Source: Streptomyces sp. ISL-96 (GTDB taxonomy: Bacteria > Actinomycetota > Actinomycetes > Streptomycetales > Streptomycetaceae). From it: DNA of 64,000 bases. The stretch is from the NCBI RefSeq assembly GCF_018614035.1, contig NZ_JAGGPA010000035.1, positions 1 through 64,000 on the forward strand, written 5' to 3'. The notes beneath the pieces were generated by a model that worked only from the letters and a program-made list of their open reading frames with translations, made no database searches and was not told the DNA's origin. A program made the position numbers and the translations under genes. Shown one piece after another: positions 41,339 to 49,559 of the stretch (positions within the stretch are counted from its first letter, which is position 1; each line of letters opens with the position of its first letter).

Positions 41339-42445
41339 GTGGCAGTCGTCGATGTATCCGAAGAGCTCAAGTCCCTCTCCTCGACCATGGGGTCGATCGA
41401 GGCCGTCCTGGACCTCGACAGGATGAGGGCCGATATCGCCGTGCTCGAGGAGCAGGCCGCGGCCCCGTCCCTGTGGGACGACCCGGACGCCGCTCAGAAG
41501 ATCACGAGCAAGCTCTCCCATCTCCAGGCCGAGCTCCGCAAGACCGAGGCGCTCCGCAGCCGGATCGACGATCTTTCGGTGCTCTTCGAGCTCGCCGAGA
41601 TGGAGGACGACGCCGACACGCTGGTGGAGGCGGAGGCCGAGCTCATCTCCGTGCGCAAGGCGCTGGACGAGATGGAAGTTCGTACGCTCCTGTCCGGCAA
41701 GTACGACGAGCGCGAGGCCCTGGTCAACATCCGCGCCGAGGCCGGTGGCGTCGACGCGTCCGACTTCGCCGAGCGGCTGATGCGCATGTACCTGCGCTGG
41801 GCCGAGCGCCACGGGTACTCCACCGAGGTCTACGAGACGTCGTACGCGGAAGAGGCCGGCATCAAGTCCGCCACCTTCGTCGTCAAGGCGCCGTACGCCT
41901 ATGGAACGCTCTCCGTGGAGCAGGGCACGCACCGCCTGGTCCGGATCTCTCCCTTCGACAACCAGGGCCGCCGTCAGACGTCCTTCGCGGGCGTCGAGGT
42001 GCTGCCGGTCGTCGAGAAGACCGACCACATCGAGATCGACGAGTCCGAACTGCGGGTCGACGTCTACCGCGCGTCCGGTCCGGGTGGTCAGGGCGTCAAC
42101 ACGACAGACTCCGCCGTGCGTCTGACGCACGTGCCCACCGGCATCGTCGTGTCCTGCCAGAACGAGCGTTCGCAGATCCAGAACAAGGCGAGCGCGATGA
42201 ACGTCCTCCAGGCGAAGCTCCTTGAGCGCCGCCGCCAGGAGGAGCAGGCGCTGATGGACTCGCTCAAGGGCGACGGCGGCAACTCCTGGGGCAACCAGAT
42301 GCGTTCGTACGTCCTGCACCCCTACCAGATGGTCAAGGACCTGCGTACGGAGTTCGAGGTCGGCAACCCGCAGGCGGTCCTCGACGGTGAGATCGACGGC
42401 TTCCTGGAAGCCGGAATTCGCTGGCGCAAGCAGCAGGAGAAGTAA
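41339..42445 (+). CDS. prfB: peptide chain release factor 2
   Basis: The 368-residue RF2 recognises UGA and UAA stop codons and triggers peptide release. The GGQ motif is present in GPGGQGVNTTDSAVRLTH, and the tripeptide region for stop recognition lies in the domain 2/4 area. The frame is uninterrupted: there is no programmed +1 frameshift site near codon 25, in contrast to many other bacteria. The start is GTG. A TACGCT sequence 7 bp before it could be a -10 element, in which case the mRNA would be leaderless. An intrinsic terminator follows. Confidence 0.96.
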   Translation: MAVVDVSEELKSLSSTMGSIEAVLDLDRMRADIAVLEEQAAAPSLWDDPDAAQKITSKLSHLQAELRKTEALRSRIDDLSVLFELAEMEDDADTLVEAEAELISVRKALDEMEVRTLLSGKYDEREALVNIRAEAGGVDASDFAERLMRMYLRWAERHGYSTEVYETSYAEEAGIKSATFVVKAPYAYGTLSVEQGTHRLVRISPFDNQGRRQTSFAGVEVLPVVEKTDHIEIDESELRVDVYRASGPGGQGVNTTDSAVRLTHVPTGIVVSCQNERSQIQNKASAMNVLQAKLLERRRQEEQALMDSLKGDGGNSWGNQMRSYVLHPYQMVKDLRTEFEVGNPQAVLDGEIDGFLEAGIRWRKQQEK

Positions 42446-42464
42446 CTCGCTTTGTCGACACAGT

Positions 42465-42496
42465 AACTGCCGCCCCTGAGGCGGCAGTTGCGTTTT
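42465..42496 (+). terminator. prfB terminator
   Basis: A 10-bp stem (AACTGCCGCC with its complement, loop CCTGA) is followed by GCGTTTT, 19 bp after the prfB stop. This is a standard intrinsic terminator. Confidence 0.88.
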
Positions 42497-42710
42497 GTGT
42501 CACAGTCGTATTCCCGTACGACGGGCAAGTGCCTGCAATCCGGACATGGCGCCCGGAATGACCTTGACGCTCCCTTTAAAAGTGGCAAAGCTGACGCGCG
42601 GCATGCGTATCTGTGGGGCGTGTGTGACCGGGGGGAATTCACAAACCCCCAGTGTCCGTGGCCCCTTGCGCTGCTCCATGACGAATTCAGCTACTGGGGG
42701 TAGCAGCCAT

Positions 42711-43712
42711 ATGACCAAGAAGACGCGGATCCGCGTTGCGCGTATAGCAGCCGGTGCGGTGATCGCAGCCGGTGCTTCGCTGACCGCCGCGGGCGCCGCT
42801 TCGGCCGTCAACCTCGATGTCGGCCTCGGCGGGCTCGGCGTGAGCGCCCAGGCCGACGAGAACGGTGTCGGCCTGGATGTGGCCGGCGGCGTCGACGGCG
42901 GCACCGACGGCGGTTCCACCGTCGCGGGTGGTGTTGACGGCGGTGTCGACGGTGGCACGACCGACGGCGGTGCCACTGACGGTGGCGCGACCGACGGCGG
43001 CACGGTCGACGGCGGTACCACTGACGGTGGGACGACCGATGGTGGTGTGAGCATCGGCGGCACGGTCGACGGCGGCACCACTGACGGTGGGACGACCGAT
43101 GGTGGTGTGAGCATCGGCGGCACGGTCGACGGTGGCACCACTGACGGTGGGACGACCGATGGTGGTGTGAGCATCGGCGGCACGGTCGACGGCGGCACCA
43201 CTGACGGTGGCACGACCGACGGCGGTTCCACGGACGGCGGTAACGGCAACAACGGCGGTAACGGCAACAGCGGCGGTAACGGCAACTCCGGCGGCAACTC
43301 CGGTGGCAACAGCGGCGGTAACTCCGGCGGCGACAGCGGCGGTAACTCCGGCGGCGACAGCGGTGGCAACTCCGTCGGCGCCACCGACAGCACCGGCGGC
43401 AGCGTCGGCGGCGGCACCGGCGACACCACGGGCGACACCGACGGCACCACGGGCGGCAGCGGCGGCTCGGGTGACACCGGCGACGACGCCGGTACCTGCA
43501 CCCTCGACCTCGACGGTGCCGAGTGCGAGGACAACACCGACACCGACAGCGCCGGCTCCCAGCCGGTAGCGCAGGGCAAGGCCAAGGAGGAGCTCGCCGA
43601 GACGGGCGCCGCCGGGACCACGTTCCTGCTGGTCGGTGCCGCGACGATGATCGCCGGTGGCATCGGCTTCCGCATGCTGCCGCGTCTGGCCGGCGGCCGC
43701 ACGATCGCCTGA
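42711..43712 (+). CDS. repeat-rich LAETG-anchored surface protein (class E sortase substrate)
   Basis: The 333-residue secreted protein has a signal peptide (about 1-32, cleavage after GAASA), a long low-complexity region of Thr/Asp/Gly and Asn/Ser/Gly repeats (about 58-260), a short Cys-containing segment (TCTLDLDGAECED) and a C-terminal sorting signal: LAETG at 295-299, a hydrophobic stretch and a basic tail. LAxTG is the class E sortase motif used in Streptomyces for chaplins and other surface proteins. A GGGGGT ribosome binding site precedes the ATG. The gene stands alone between two strong terminators. Its function is unknown; a cell-wall linked spacer or adhesin is plausible. Confidence 0.85.
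   Translation: MTKKTRIRVARIAAGAVIAAGASLTAAGAASAVNLDVGLGGLGVSAQADENGVGLDVAGGVDGGTDGGSTVAGGVDGGVDGGTTDGGATDGGATDGGTVDGGTTDGGTTDGGVSIGGTVDGGTTDGGTTDGGVSIGGTVDGGTTDGGTTDGGVSIGGTVDGGTTDGGTTDGGSTDGGNGNNGGNGNSGGNGNSGGNSGGNSGGNSGGDSGGNSGGDSGGNSVGATDSTGGSVGGGTGDTTGDTDGTTGGSGGSGDTGDDAGTCTLDLDGAECEDNTDTDSAGSQPVAQGKAKEELAETGAAGTTFLLVGAATMIAGGIGFRMLPRLAGGRTIA
43021..43200 (+). repeat. three tandem 60-bp repeats inside LAETG protein gene
   Basis: Three consecutive 60-bp units are nearly identical, differing at only a few positions, and partial copies flank them. Each encodes 20 residues of the TDGGVSIGGTVDGG type. Such near-identity indicates recent duplication or ongoing slippage/recombination, so copy number probably varies between strains. 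Confidence 0.9.
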
Positions 43713-43728
43713 ACCACCTAGGCGCACA

Positions 43729-43768
43729 AGAGGGGCCAGGAGCGCTGAGCGCTCCTGGCCCCTCTCTT
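43729..43768. terminator. strong terminator after LAETG gene
   Basis: A 17-bp perfect stem (AGAGGGGCCAGGAGCGC) with a TGA loop is followed by CTTT on the plus strand. It also faces the convergent 64-residue protein gene and may terminate both. Confidence 0.9.
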
Positions 43769-43852
43769 TGGTCCCCGTCGGCCCTCAGAGGGGCCATGGA
43801 AGCGACAGGAGCGGCAAAAGCCGCCGTACCGAGCGGTAGGGACGCCGGGTTC

Positions 43853-44047
43853 TTACGCGGTCCGGTGCACCAGCAGGGCCACCGCGGCCACCAGCAGCGC
43901 CACCAGAGCCAGCAGCGCCGCAGGACTCAGCCCGCCCAGCGGGCCGCCCTCCTGCTGCATCCTGGCCCGGTGCGCCCGGCAGACCCGGCAGCGGCCCTCG
44001 CTCACAGGGGCCGCGCAGTTCGCGCACACCAGTCGGTCATAGGTCAT
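43853..44047 (-). CDS. small zinc-ribbon membrane protein
   Basis: The 64-residue protein has an N-terminal four-Cys zinc-ribbon-like motif (CANCAAPVSEGRCRVCRAH) and one C-terminal membrane segment (LLALVALLVAAVALLV). No homologue of known function is recognised. The ATG has a GGAGGAAAG-type ribosome binding site. It is convergent with the LAETG gene and divergent from ftsE, separated from it by 258 bp. Its position near ftsEX is suggestive but no functional link can be shown. Confidence 0.75.
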   Translation of the reverse strand: MTYDRLVCANCAAPVSEGRCRVCRAHRARMQQEGGPLGGLSPAALLALVALLVAAVALLVHRTA

Positions 44048-44305
44048 GCGCTTTCCTCCTCCCGCGCGGCGGGGACGCCTTCACGCGTTCTCTCGCCCAA
44101 CGCTCAGGGGAACGTGACTGTTCCCTCTCCCACTGTGCCAGCTCCCACGCGTTCCGGCGCGCCCCGCCGGGTTACGGCCGTTCCGTTCCGTTCAGAAGTG
44201 GTCGGCGATCCGTGATAAATCGCCCATCCCAGGACGCCGACTGCGCGCCCCTGCCCGCGTCGCGTATGGTCACGCTCACCTACTCCCGGCGACCGTGGTG
44301 CACCC

Positions 44306-44995
44306 GTGATCCGATTCGACAACGTCTCCAAGACCTACCCGAAGCAGAGCCGCCCCGCCCTCAGGGATGTTTCCCTGGAGGTCGAGAAGGGCGAATTCGT
44401 CTTCCTCGTGGGCTCTTCCGGCTCCGGTAAGTCAACCTTCCTGCGGCTTCTGCTGCGTGAGGAGCGCGCCAGCCACGGCATGGTGCACGTCCTCGGCAAG
44501 GACCTCGCGCGCCTGTCCAACTGGAAGGTGCCGCAGATGCGGCGCCAGCTCGGCACCGTCTTCCAGGACTTCCGTCTTCTTCCCAACAAGACCGTTGGGG
44601 AAAACGTGGCGTTCGCGCAGGAAGTCATCGGCAAGTCGCGCGGAGAGATCCGCAAGTCCGTGCCCCAGGTCCTCGATCTTGTCGGCCTCGGCGGCAAAGA
44701 GGACCGGATGCCCGGCGAGCTCTCCGGTGGTGAGCAGCAGCGCGTGGCGATCGCGAGGGCGTTCGTCAACCGCCCGATGCTGCTGATCGCGGACGAGCCG
44801 ACCGGCAACCTCGACCCGCAGACCTCCGTCGGCATCATGAAGCTGCTGGACCGCATCAACCGCACCGGCACCACTGTGGTGATGGCGACCCACGACCAGC
44901 AGATCGTCGACCAGATGCGCAAGCGCGTCATCGAACTCGAGGGTGGCCGCCTCGTGCGCGACCAGTCTCGCGGCGTCTACGGCTACCAGCACTGA
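44306..44995 (+). CDS. ftsE: cell division ATP-binding protein FtsE
   Basis: The 229-residue ABC ATPase has Walker A (GSSGSGKST), signature LSGGEQQRVAIARA, Walker B (LLIADEPTGNLD) and the H-loop ATHDQQ. With FtsX it forms a membrane complex that activates peptidoglycan hydrolases at the septum or growing tip. The GTG start is used because homologues begin with VIRFDNVSKTYP. ftsX follows after 9 bp, so the two are co-translated. A TATGGT sequence about 40 bp upstream could be a -10 element. Confidence 0.97.
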   Translation: MIRFDNVSKTYPKQSRPALRDVSLEVEKGEFVFLVGSSGSGKSTFLRLLLREERASHGMVHVLGKDLARLSNWKVPQMRRQLGTVFQDFRLLPNKTVGENVAFAQEVIGKSRGEIRKSVPQVLDLVGLGGKEDRMPGELSGGEQQRVAIARAFVNRPMLLIADEPTGNLDPQTSVGIMKLLDRINRTGTTVVMATHDQQIVDQMRKRVIELEGGRLVRDQSRGVYGYQH

Positions 44996-45004
44996 AAGGA
45001 CGCC

Positions 45005-45922
45005 ATGCGCGCCCAGTTCGTCCTGTCGGAGATCGGCGTCGGTCTCCGCCGGAACCTCACCATGACCTTCGCAGTGGTCATCTCCGTCGCCCTTTCCCTC
45101 GCCCTTTTCGGCGGGGCGCTGCTCATGCGCGAGCAGGTGAGCACGATGAAGGGCTACTGGTACGACAAGGTCAACGTCTCCATCTTCTTCTGCAACAAGA
45201 ACGACGCGGAGACCATCCCCAAGTGCGCCAAGGGGGCGGTCACCGCTGAGCAGAAGAAGCAGGTCTACGCCGACCTCGACAAGATGGACATCGTCAAGAG
45301 CATCGACTACGAGTCGGCCGACCAGGCGTTCAAGCACTACAAGGAGCAGTTCGGGGACTCCTCGATGGCCGACACCATCACCCCGGACCAGATGCAGGAG
45401 TCGTACCGCGTCAAGCTCGACGACCCGGAGAAGTACAAGGTGGTCGCGACCGCGTTCGCGGGCCGGGACGGTGTGCAGTCCGTCCAGGACCAACGCGGCA
45501 TCCTCGACAACCTCTTCAATCTCATGAACGGCATGAACGTCGTCGCGCTCTACGTGATGGCCCTGATGCTCGTCATCGCGCTGATGCTGATCGTCAACAC
45601 CGTGCGCGTCTCCGCCTTCAGCCGTCGGCGTGAGACGGGCATCATGCGGCTCGTCGGCGCGTCGAGCTTCTACATCCAGATGCCGTTCATCATGGAAGCC
45701 GCGGTCGCGGGCCTGATCGGCGGTGTGTTCGCCTGCGTCATGCTGCTCGCCGGCCGGTACTTCCTGATCGACCACGGCCTGGCACTGTCCGAGAAGCTGA
45801 CCCTCGTCAACTTCATCGGCTGGGACGCGGTGCTGGCCAAGCTGCCGCTGGTCCTCGCGATCGCCCTGCTGATGCCGGCGATGGCGGGCTTCGTAGCACT
45901 GCGCAAGTACCTCAAGGTGTGA
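45005..45922 (+). CDS. ftsX: cell division protein FtsX
   Basis: The 305-residue membrane protein has an N-terminal membrane segment (about 20-42), an extracytoplasmic domain of about 130 residues, and three C-terminal segments, as in all FtsX proteins. Its extracytoplasmic domain begins with a pair of Cys residues (IFFCNKNDAETIPKCAKG) likely to form a disulfide, a feature of actinobacterial FtsX. It works with FtsE and transmits ATP hydrolysis to a peptidoglycan hydrolase outside. A GAAAGGA ribosome binding site precedes the ATG. A 13-bp stem terminator follows. Confidence 0.97.
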   Translation: MRAQFVLSEIGVGLRRNLTMTFAVVISVALSLALFGGALLMREQVSTMKGYWYDKVNVSIFFCNKNDAETIPKCAKGAVTAEQKKQVYADLDKMDIVKSIDYESADQAFKHYKEQFGDSSMADTITPDQMQESYRVKLDDPEKYKVVATAFAGRDGVQSVQDQRGILDNLFNLMNGMNVVALYVMALMLVIALMLIVNTVRVSAFSRRRETGIMRLVGASSFYIQMPFIMEAAVAGLIGGVFACVMLLAGRYFLIDHGLALSEKLTLVNFIGWDAVLAKLPLVLAIALLMPAMAGFVALRKYLKV

Positions 45923-45934
45923 CATGAGCCCCTG

Positions 45935-45964
45935 GCGCCGTACGGTCAACCGACCGTACGGCGC
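45935..45964 (+). terminator. ftsEX terminator
   Basis: A 13-bp perfect stem (GCGCCGTACGGTC) with an AACC loop is followed by TCTTCGTTT, 12 bp after the ftsX stop. Confidence 0.88.
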
Positions 45965-45990
45965 TCTTCGTTTGTCCTAGACTCGGCGCC

Positions 45991-47163
45991 ATGCCGGGCC
46001 CGGAAGCAACCCCTCATCCCCGCGGTGTTCGCCGCGGGGCGGCCCTGACGTTGGTTTTCGCGACCGTGCTTGTCACTGCCGCCGCCACCGATTCCTGGCA
46101 GCGCGACGCCGAGAAGTCCCCTTCGCTCTCCGCCCGTTCCGTCGCGGCCGCCACCGACCGTCAAGCGGTCGCCGAGGCCGCCGCCCAGGCGATGGCAGAC
46201 GGCAAGTCAGGCAAGGAGGCGGCCGAAGAGGTCGTCAGCCGCAGCGGGGACCGGTGGGGCGCGGTCTACGACCCGGCGGAGTACGAGGAGTTCGAGCAGG
46301 CGCTCGGCGGCGAGTACACGGGCGTCGGCCTCTGGGCCGAGCGCGCCCAGGACGGCCGCATCGAGGTGTCCAGGGTGCAGCGCGGCGGCCCCGCCGAGCG
46401 GTCGGGAGTCAGGGCGGGCGACCGGCTCCGTACGATCGACGGGCGCCCGGTGGAGAACCGGCCCGTCACCGAAGTCGTCCAGCTGCTGCGCGGAGACGGC
46501 GACGGGGTGGCGGAGGCCGGCAGCTCGGTCGTACTCGGTCTGGAGCGCGGCACCAAGCGGTGGACCGAGCGGCTGCGGCGTGCCCGGCTGGCCACCGAGG
46601 CCGTCACCGTCGAGCGGCTGCCGGACGGTGCCACGCTGATCAAGGTGGCGTCCTTCACCAAGGGCTCGGGCGAGCAGGTACGGGACGCGGTCCGTGCCGT
46701 ACCCGAGGGGCACGGCGTGCTGCTGGATCTGCGCGGCAACGGCGGCGGGCTCGTCACCGAGGCCGTCACCGCGGCTTCCGCCTTTCTCGACGGCGGCCTG
46801 GTCGCGACGTACGACATGGAGGGCGAGCAGCGCGCGCTGTACGCGGAGCCGGGCGGGGACACCGACCGTGCCGTCGTGGCGCTCGTCGACGGCGGCACCA
46901 TGAGCGCGGCGGAGCTCGTCACGGGCGCGCTCCAGGACCGTGGCCGGGCGGTCACTGTGGGTTCGCGTACGTTCGGGAAGGGCTCCGTCCAGATGCCGAG
47001 CCGGCTGCCGGACGGCTCCGTGGCCGAGCTCACCGTCGGCCATTACCGGACCCCGGCGGGGCACAGCGTCGACGGCAGGGGCATCAGCCCGGACCTCGCG
47101 GTGAGCGAACGGGCCGAAGAACGGGCCCGGACAGTATTGAGTGGCCTCGGGGGAGGGTCGTAG
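45991..47163 (+). CDS. S41 family C-terminal processing peptidase
   Basis: The 390-residue protease has an N-terminal membrane anchor or signal peptide (about 13-32), a PDZ domain (about 100-180) and an S41 catalytic domain. The catalytic Ser305 lies in GGTMSAAELVTGA and the Lys330 in TFGKGSVQMPS; the 25-residue spacing matches the CtpA/CtpB Ser-Lys dyad. Such enzymes trim or degrade extracytoplasmic proteins after recognising exposed C-termini. It lies after ftsX and before smpB in the same direction, a conserved streptomycete arrangement. The role here may be cell-division-related, but this is only inferred from neighbours. Confidence 0.93.
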   Translation: MPGPEATPHPRGVRRGAALTLVFATVLVTAAATDSWQRDAEKSPSLSARSVAAATDRQAVAEAAAQAMADGKSGKEAAEEVVSRSGDRWGAVYDPAEYEEFEQALGGEYTGVGLWAERAQDGRIEVSRVQRGGPAERSGVRAGDRLRTIDGRPVENRPVTEVVQLLRGDGDGVAEAGSSVVLGLERGTKRWTERLRRARLATEAVTVERLPDGATLIKVASFTKGSGEQVRDAVRAVPEGHGVLLDLRGNGGGLVTEAVTAASAFLDGGLVATYDMEGEQRALYAEPGGDTDRAVVALVDGGTMSAAELVTGALQDRGRAVTVGSRTFGKGSVQMPSRLPDGSVAELTVGHYRTPAGHSVDGRGISPDLAVSERAEERARTVLSGLGGGS

Positions 47164-47181
47164 TGCGAAAATGAACGCACT

Positions 47182-47667
47182 ATGGCTAAGGAAAAAGGGC
47201 GCAAGATGATCGCGCAGAACAAGAAGGCGCGACACGACTACCTCATCATCGACACCTACGAGGCCGGCATGGTTCTGACCGGCACCGAGGTGAAGTCCCT
47301 GCGCCAGGGACGCGCCTCGCTGGTGGACGGCTTCGTGCAGCTCGACGGGGGCGAGGCGTGGCTGCACAACGTGCACGTACCGGAGTACACGCAGGGGACG
47401 TGGACCAACCACTCCGCGCGCCGCAAGCGCAAGCTGCTGCTGAACCGGGTGGAGATCGACAAGCTCGCGAGCAAGTCCCAGGAGACGGGTCACACGATCG
47501 TGCCGCTCGCGATGTACTTCAAGGACGGCCGGGCGAAGATCGAGATCGCGCTGGCCAAGGGTAAGAAGGAGTACGACAAGCGGCAGACGCTGCGCGAGAA
47601 GCAGGACCTGCGGGAGACGAACCGGGCGATCTCGGCCGTGAAGCGCCGGGAGCGCGGGCGGGTCTGA
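47182..47667 (+). CDS. smpB: SsrA-binding protein SmpB
   Basis: The 161-residue OB-fold protein binds tmRNA and brings it to stalled ribosomes for trans-translation. Conserved blocks include IAQNKKARHDYLIIDTYEAG, TGTEVKSLRQGRASL and the C-terminal KREYDKR-type helix (KKEYDKRQTLREKQDLRE). It is encoded 107 bp before ssrA, its RNA partner, which is the common bacterial arrangement. It starts 18 bp after the S41 peptidase stop. Confidence 0.97.
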   Translation: MAKEKGRKMIAQNKKARHDYLIIDTYEAGMVLTGTEVKSLRQGRASLVDGFVQLDGGEAWLHNVHVPEYTQGTWTNHSARRKRKLLLNRVEIDKLASKSQETGHTIVPLAMYFKDGRAKIEIALAKGKKEYDKRQTLREKQDLRETNRAISAVKRRERGRV

Positions 47668-47774
47668 CGGCTGAGGGCCGGCCGTGAGGAATAGGCTGGC
47701 ACGGTCGTGCGTTGTTCACGTACGATGGCGCATGTGCTCCTCGGGGCACACGTACCACCTTGATAAATCAACAT

Positions 47775-48142
47775 GGGGATGATCGGTTTCGACAGCGGAT
47801 GTCGAGGCAGGGGAAGCGAGTCGAGGAAGCGGCAATGATCTCGTTAACCATATGTCGCAACCAATAATCGCCGATTCCAAGCGCGATTCCTTCGCCCTCG
47901 CTGCCTAAGTAGCGACTGCGCGAAGTGTCAGCCCGGGGGTGTTCCCGACCCGGATCCTGGCATCATCAAGGGAACTAAACCACTCGGTCCGGTCACGGGA
48001 TCGGGTGGGAAATCAAACAGTGACTGAGCCCGTCGGAGACTTGTCCGTGTGATCTCCGGGGCCGAGAAAATCGCAGCGGACTGCACTCGGAGAAGCCCTG
48101 TTTCTGCACCGTTGGACGCGGGTTCGATTCCCGCCATCTCCA
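47775..48142 (+). ncRNA. ssrA: transfer-messenger RNA
   Basis: The tRNA-like domain is formed by 5' GGGGATG pairing with 3' CATCTCC, and includes the T-arm GGTTCGATTCC. The messenger part resumes at the GCC at 47870 and encodes the tag ADSKRDSFALAA before TAA at 47906. The genomic 3' end reads CTCCACAA, so CCA is not encoded and must be added after transcription. The 368-base length fits bacterial tmRNA. With SmpB it rescues stalled ribosomes and targets the products for degradation through the ALAA end of the tag. Confidence 0.96.
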
Positions 48143-48160
48143 CAATTCCCATGTGAGGCC

Positions 48161-48192
48161 GAGGCCCCGCTGTCCTAGGACGGTGGGGCCTC
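48161..48192. terminator. terminator after ssrA, overlapping MFS gene end
   Basis: A near-perfect 16-bp inverted repeat (GAGGCCCCGCTGTCCT, two G-T pairs in the other arm) starts 18 bp after the tmRNA end. It overlaps the stop of the convergent MFS gene and may terminate both. Confidence 0.75.
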
Positions 48193-49476
48193 TGTCGTGT
48201 GCCGGTGCGCGCAGAGCAGCAGGGCGATGGCCGCGGCCGTCACCGGGAGCGCGTAGCCCGTGGCCGGGGTCGTGTGTTCGGCCAGCCAGCCGCCCGTTGC
48301 CGAGCCTGCGGCTATGCCGCCAAGGATGGCCGTGACAGCCAGGGTCATGCCCTCGTTCAACTGGGCTGGCGGGACCACGCGTTGGAGCAGGGTCATGCCC
48401 GTGACCATCGTGGGCGCCGTCGCCGCGCCCGCGAGGAGCAGCGCTGCGGCGACCGCGACCAGCGAGCCCGTCGAGGCCGCCAGCAGGGGCAGGGACATCA
48501 GCAGCGTCATCGCCGCGACGCACACGCGCAGGCGGACGTGTGGCTTCGTTGCCGGGCGCGCGGAGCCGTACAGCAGGCCCGCCACGCACGATCCGGCCGC
48601 CTGGAGGGCGAGGACCGGGCCCGCCGCCGCGCCGTGGCCCAGGCCGTCGGCGAAGGCGAGGGTGACGACCTCCATGGAGCCGAAGACCGCGCCCGTGGCC
48701 AGGAAGACCGCGAGCAGCGCCGGCACGCCGGGCAGGCGCAGGGGGGAGCGGGTGGTCGCCGTGCGGGGGGCGACGGGCGGTTCCGTGGAGCGCTGGGCGG
48801 CGAAGATCAGGATGCCCGCCATGAGGAGGATCGCGCCGGTCAGCGTGCCGGCCTCGGGAAAGAGCGCCGAGCAGAGGAAGGCGGCGGCGACCGGGCCGAG
48901 CATGAAGCACAGCTCGTCGGCGGCCTGTTCGAAGGAGTTGGCGGTGTGCTGGGCCGCCGGGTCGTCCCGGTGCAGGTGGGCCCAGCGGGCGCGGGACATG
49001 CCGCCCGTGTTGGGGGTGGTGGCGGTAGCGGCGTACGCGGCGAAGAGCGTCCAGTCCGGTGCGTCGTAATGGACGCACAGGAGGAGAGCGAGCGACGCGA
49101 GGACCGCGATGGCCGTGGCCGGCACCGCTACGCGGGCCTGGCCGTGACGGTCGACGAGCCGGGCCGTCCACGGCGCCACCAGGGCGGTGACGGCGAGGCC
49201 GGTCGCGGTGACCGCACCTGCCAGGGCGTACGAGCCGCGCGAACCGGCGATCATCATGACCGCGCTCACGCTGAACATGCCCATCGGGAGCCGGGCGAGG
49301 AGGTTCCCCGCGGTGAAGGCGCGGGCGCCGGGGTTGGCGAAGAGGCGGCGGTAGGGGGAGAGGCGGCCGGGTCCGCGGCGGTGCGGTTCGTGTGCGTAAC
49401 GGATGGGGCGGTCGGTGGCTATCAGGATGTCGCCGGACATGGCAGGCAGAGGGGAGGGGGGTTCTTGGAGGGGCAT
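48175..49476 (-). CDS. MFS transporter
   Basis: The 433-residue major facilitator has about 12 hydrophobic segments with the typical central cytoplasmic loop near residue 230. The APWTARLVDRHGQARV sequence after TM2 matches the MFS motif A region. An N-terminal extension of about 50 residues is hydrophilic, and an ATG 12 codons downstream could be the true start. The pattern resembles small-molecule or drug exporters, but the substrate cannot be predicted. It is divergent from a LysR-type gene, separated by 83 bp, so the LysR protein is the likely regulator. Confidence 0.88.
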   Translation of the reverse strand: MPLQEPPSPLPAMSGDILIATDRPIRYAHEPHRRGPGRLSPYRRLFANPGARAFTAGNLLARLPMGMFSVSAVMMIAGSRGSYALAGAVTATGLAVTALVAPWTARLVDRHGQARVAVPATAIAVLASLALLLCVHYDAPDWTLFAAYAATATTPNTGGMSRARWAHLHRDDPAAQHTANSFEQAADELCFMLGPVAAAFLCSALFPEAGTLTGAILLMAGILIFAAQRSTEPPVAPRTATTRSPLRLPGVPALLAVFLATGAVFGSMEVVTLAFADGLGHGAAAGPVLALQAAGSCVAGLLYGSARPATKPHVRLRVCVAAMTLLMSLPLLAASTGSLVAVAAALLLAGAATAPTMVTGMTLLQRVVPPAQLNEGMTLAVTAILGGIAAGSATGGWLAEHTTPATGYALPVTAAAIALLLCAHRHTTEAPPS

Positions 49477-49559
49477 GGATCAAGCTTTGCGGTGAGGGGC
49501 GGCGGCGGTCCAACACCTTCTGGGCGTCGATTCACGCACTCGCGTTGTAAGTTCACGGC

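Noticed and set aside
41339..41450. Programmed frameshift in prfB
   Set aside because: The coding frame is continuous from the GTG; no internal UGA or slippery sequence is present near codon 25.
42880..43380. CRISPR-like tandem array
   Set aside because: The repeats have no unique spacers, are in frame and encode the low-complexity part of a secreted protein.
47690..47774. Promoter for ssrA
   Set aside because: TACGAT and TGATAA elements are present but neither has a convincing -35 partner at normal spacing, so no promoter is called.
48080..48142. Separate tRNA gene suggested by the T-arm and acceptor sequence
   Set aside because: These are the 3' parts of the tRNA-like domain of tmRNA; the 5' half is at 47775.
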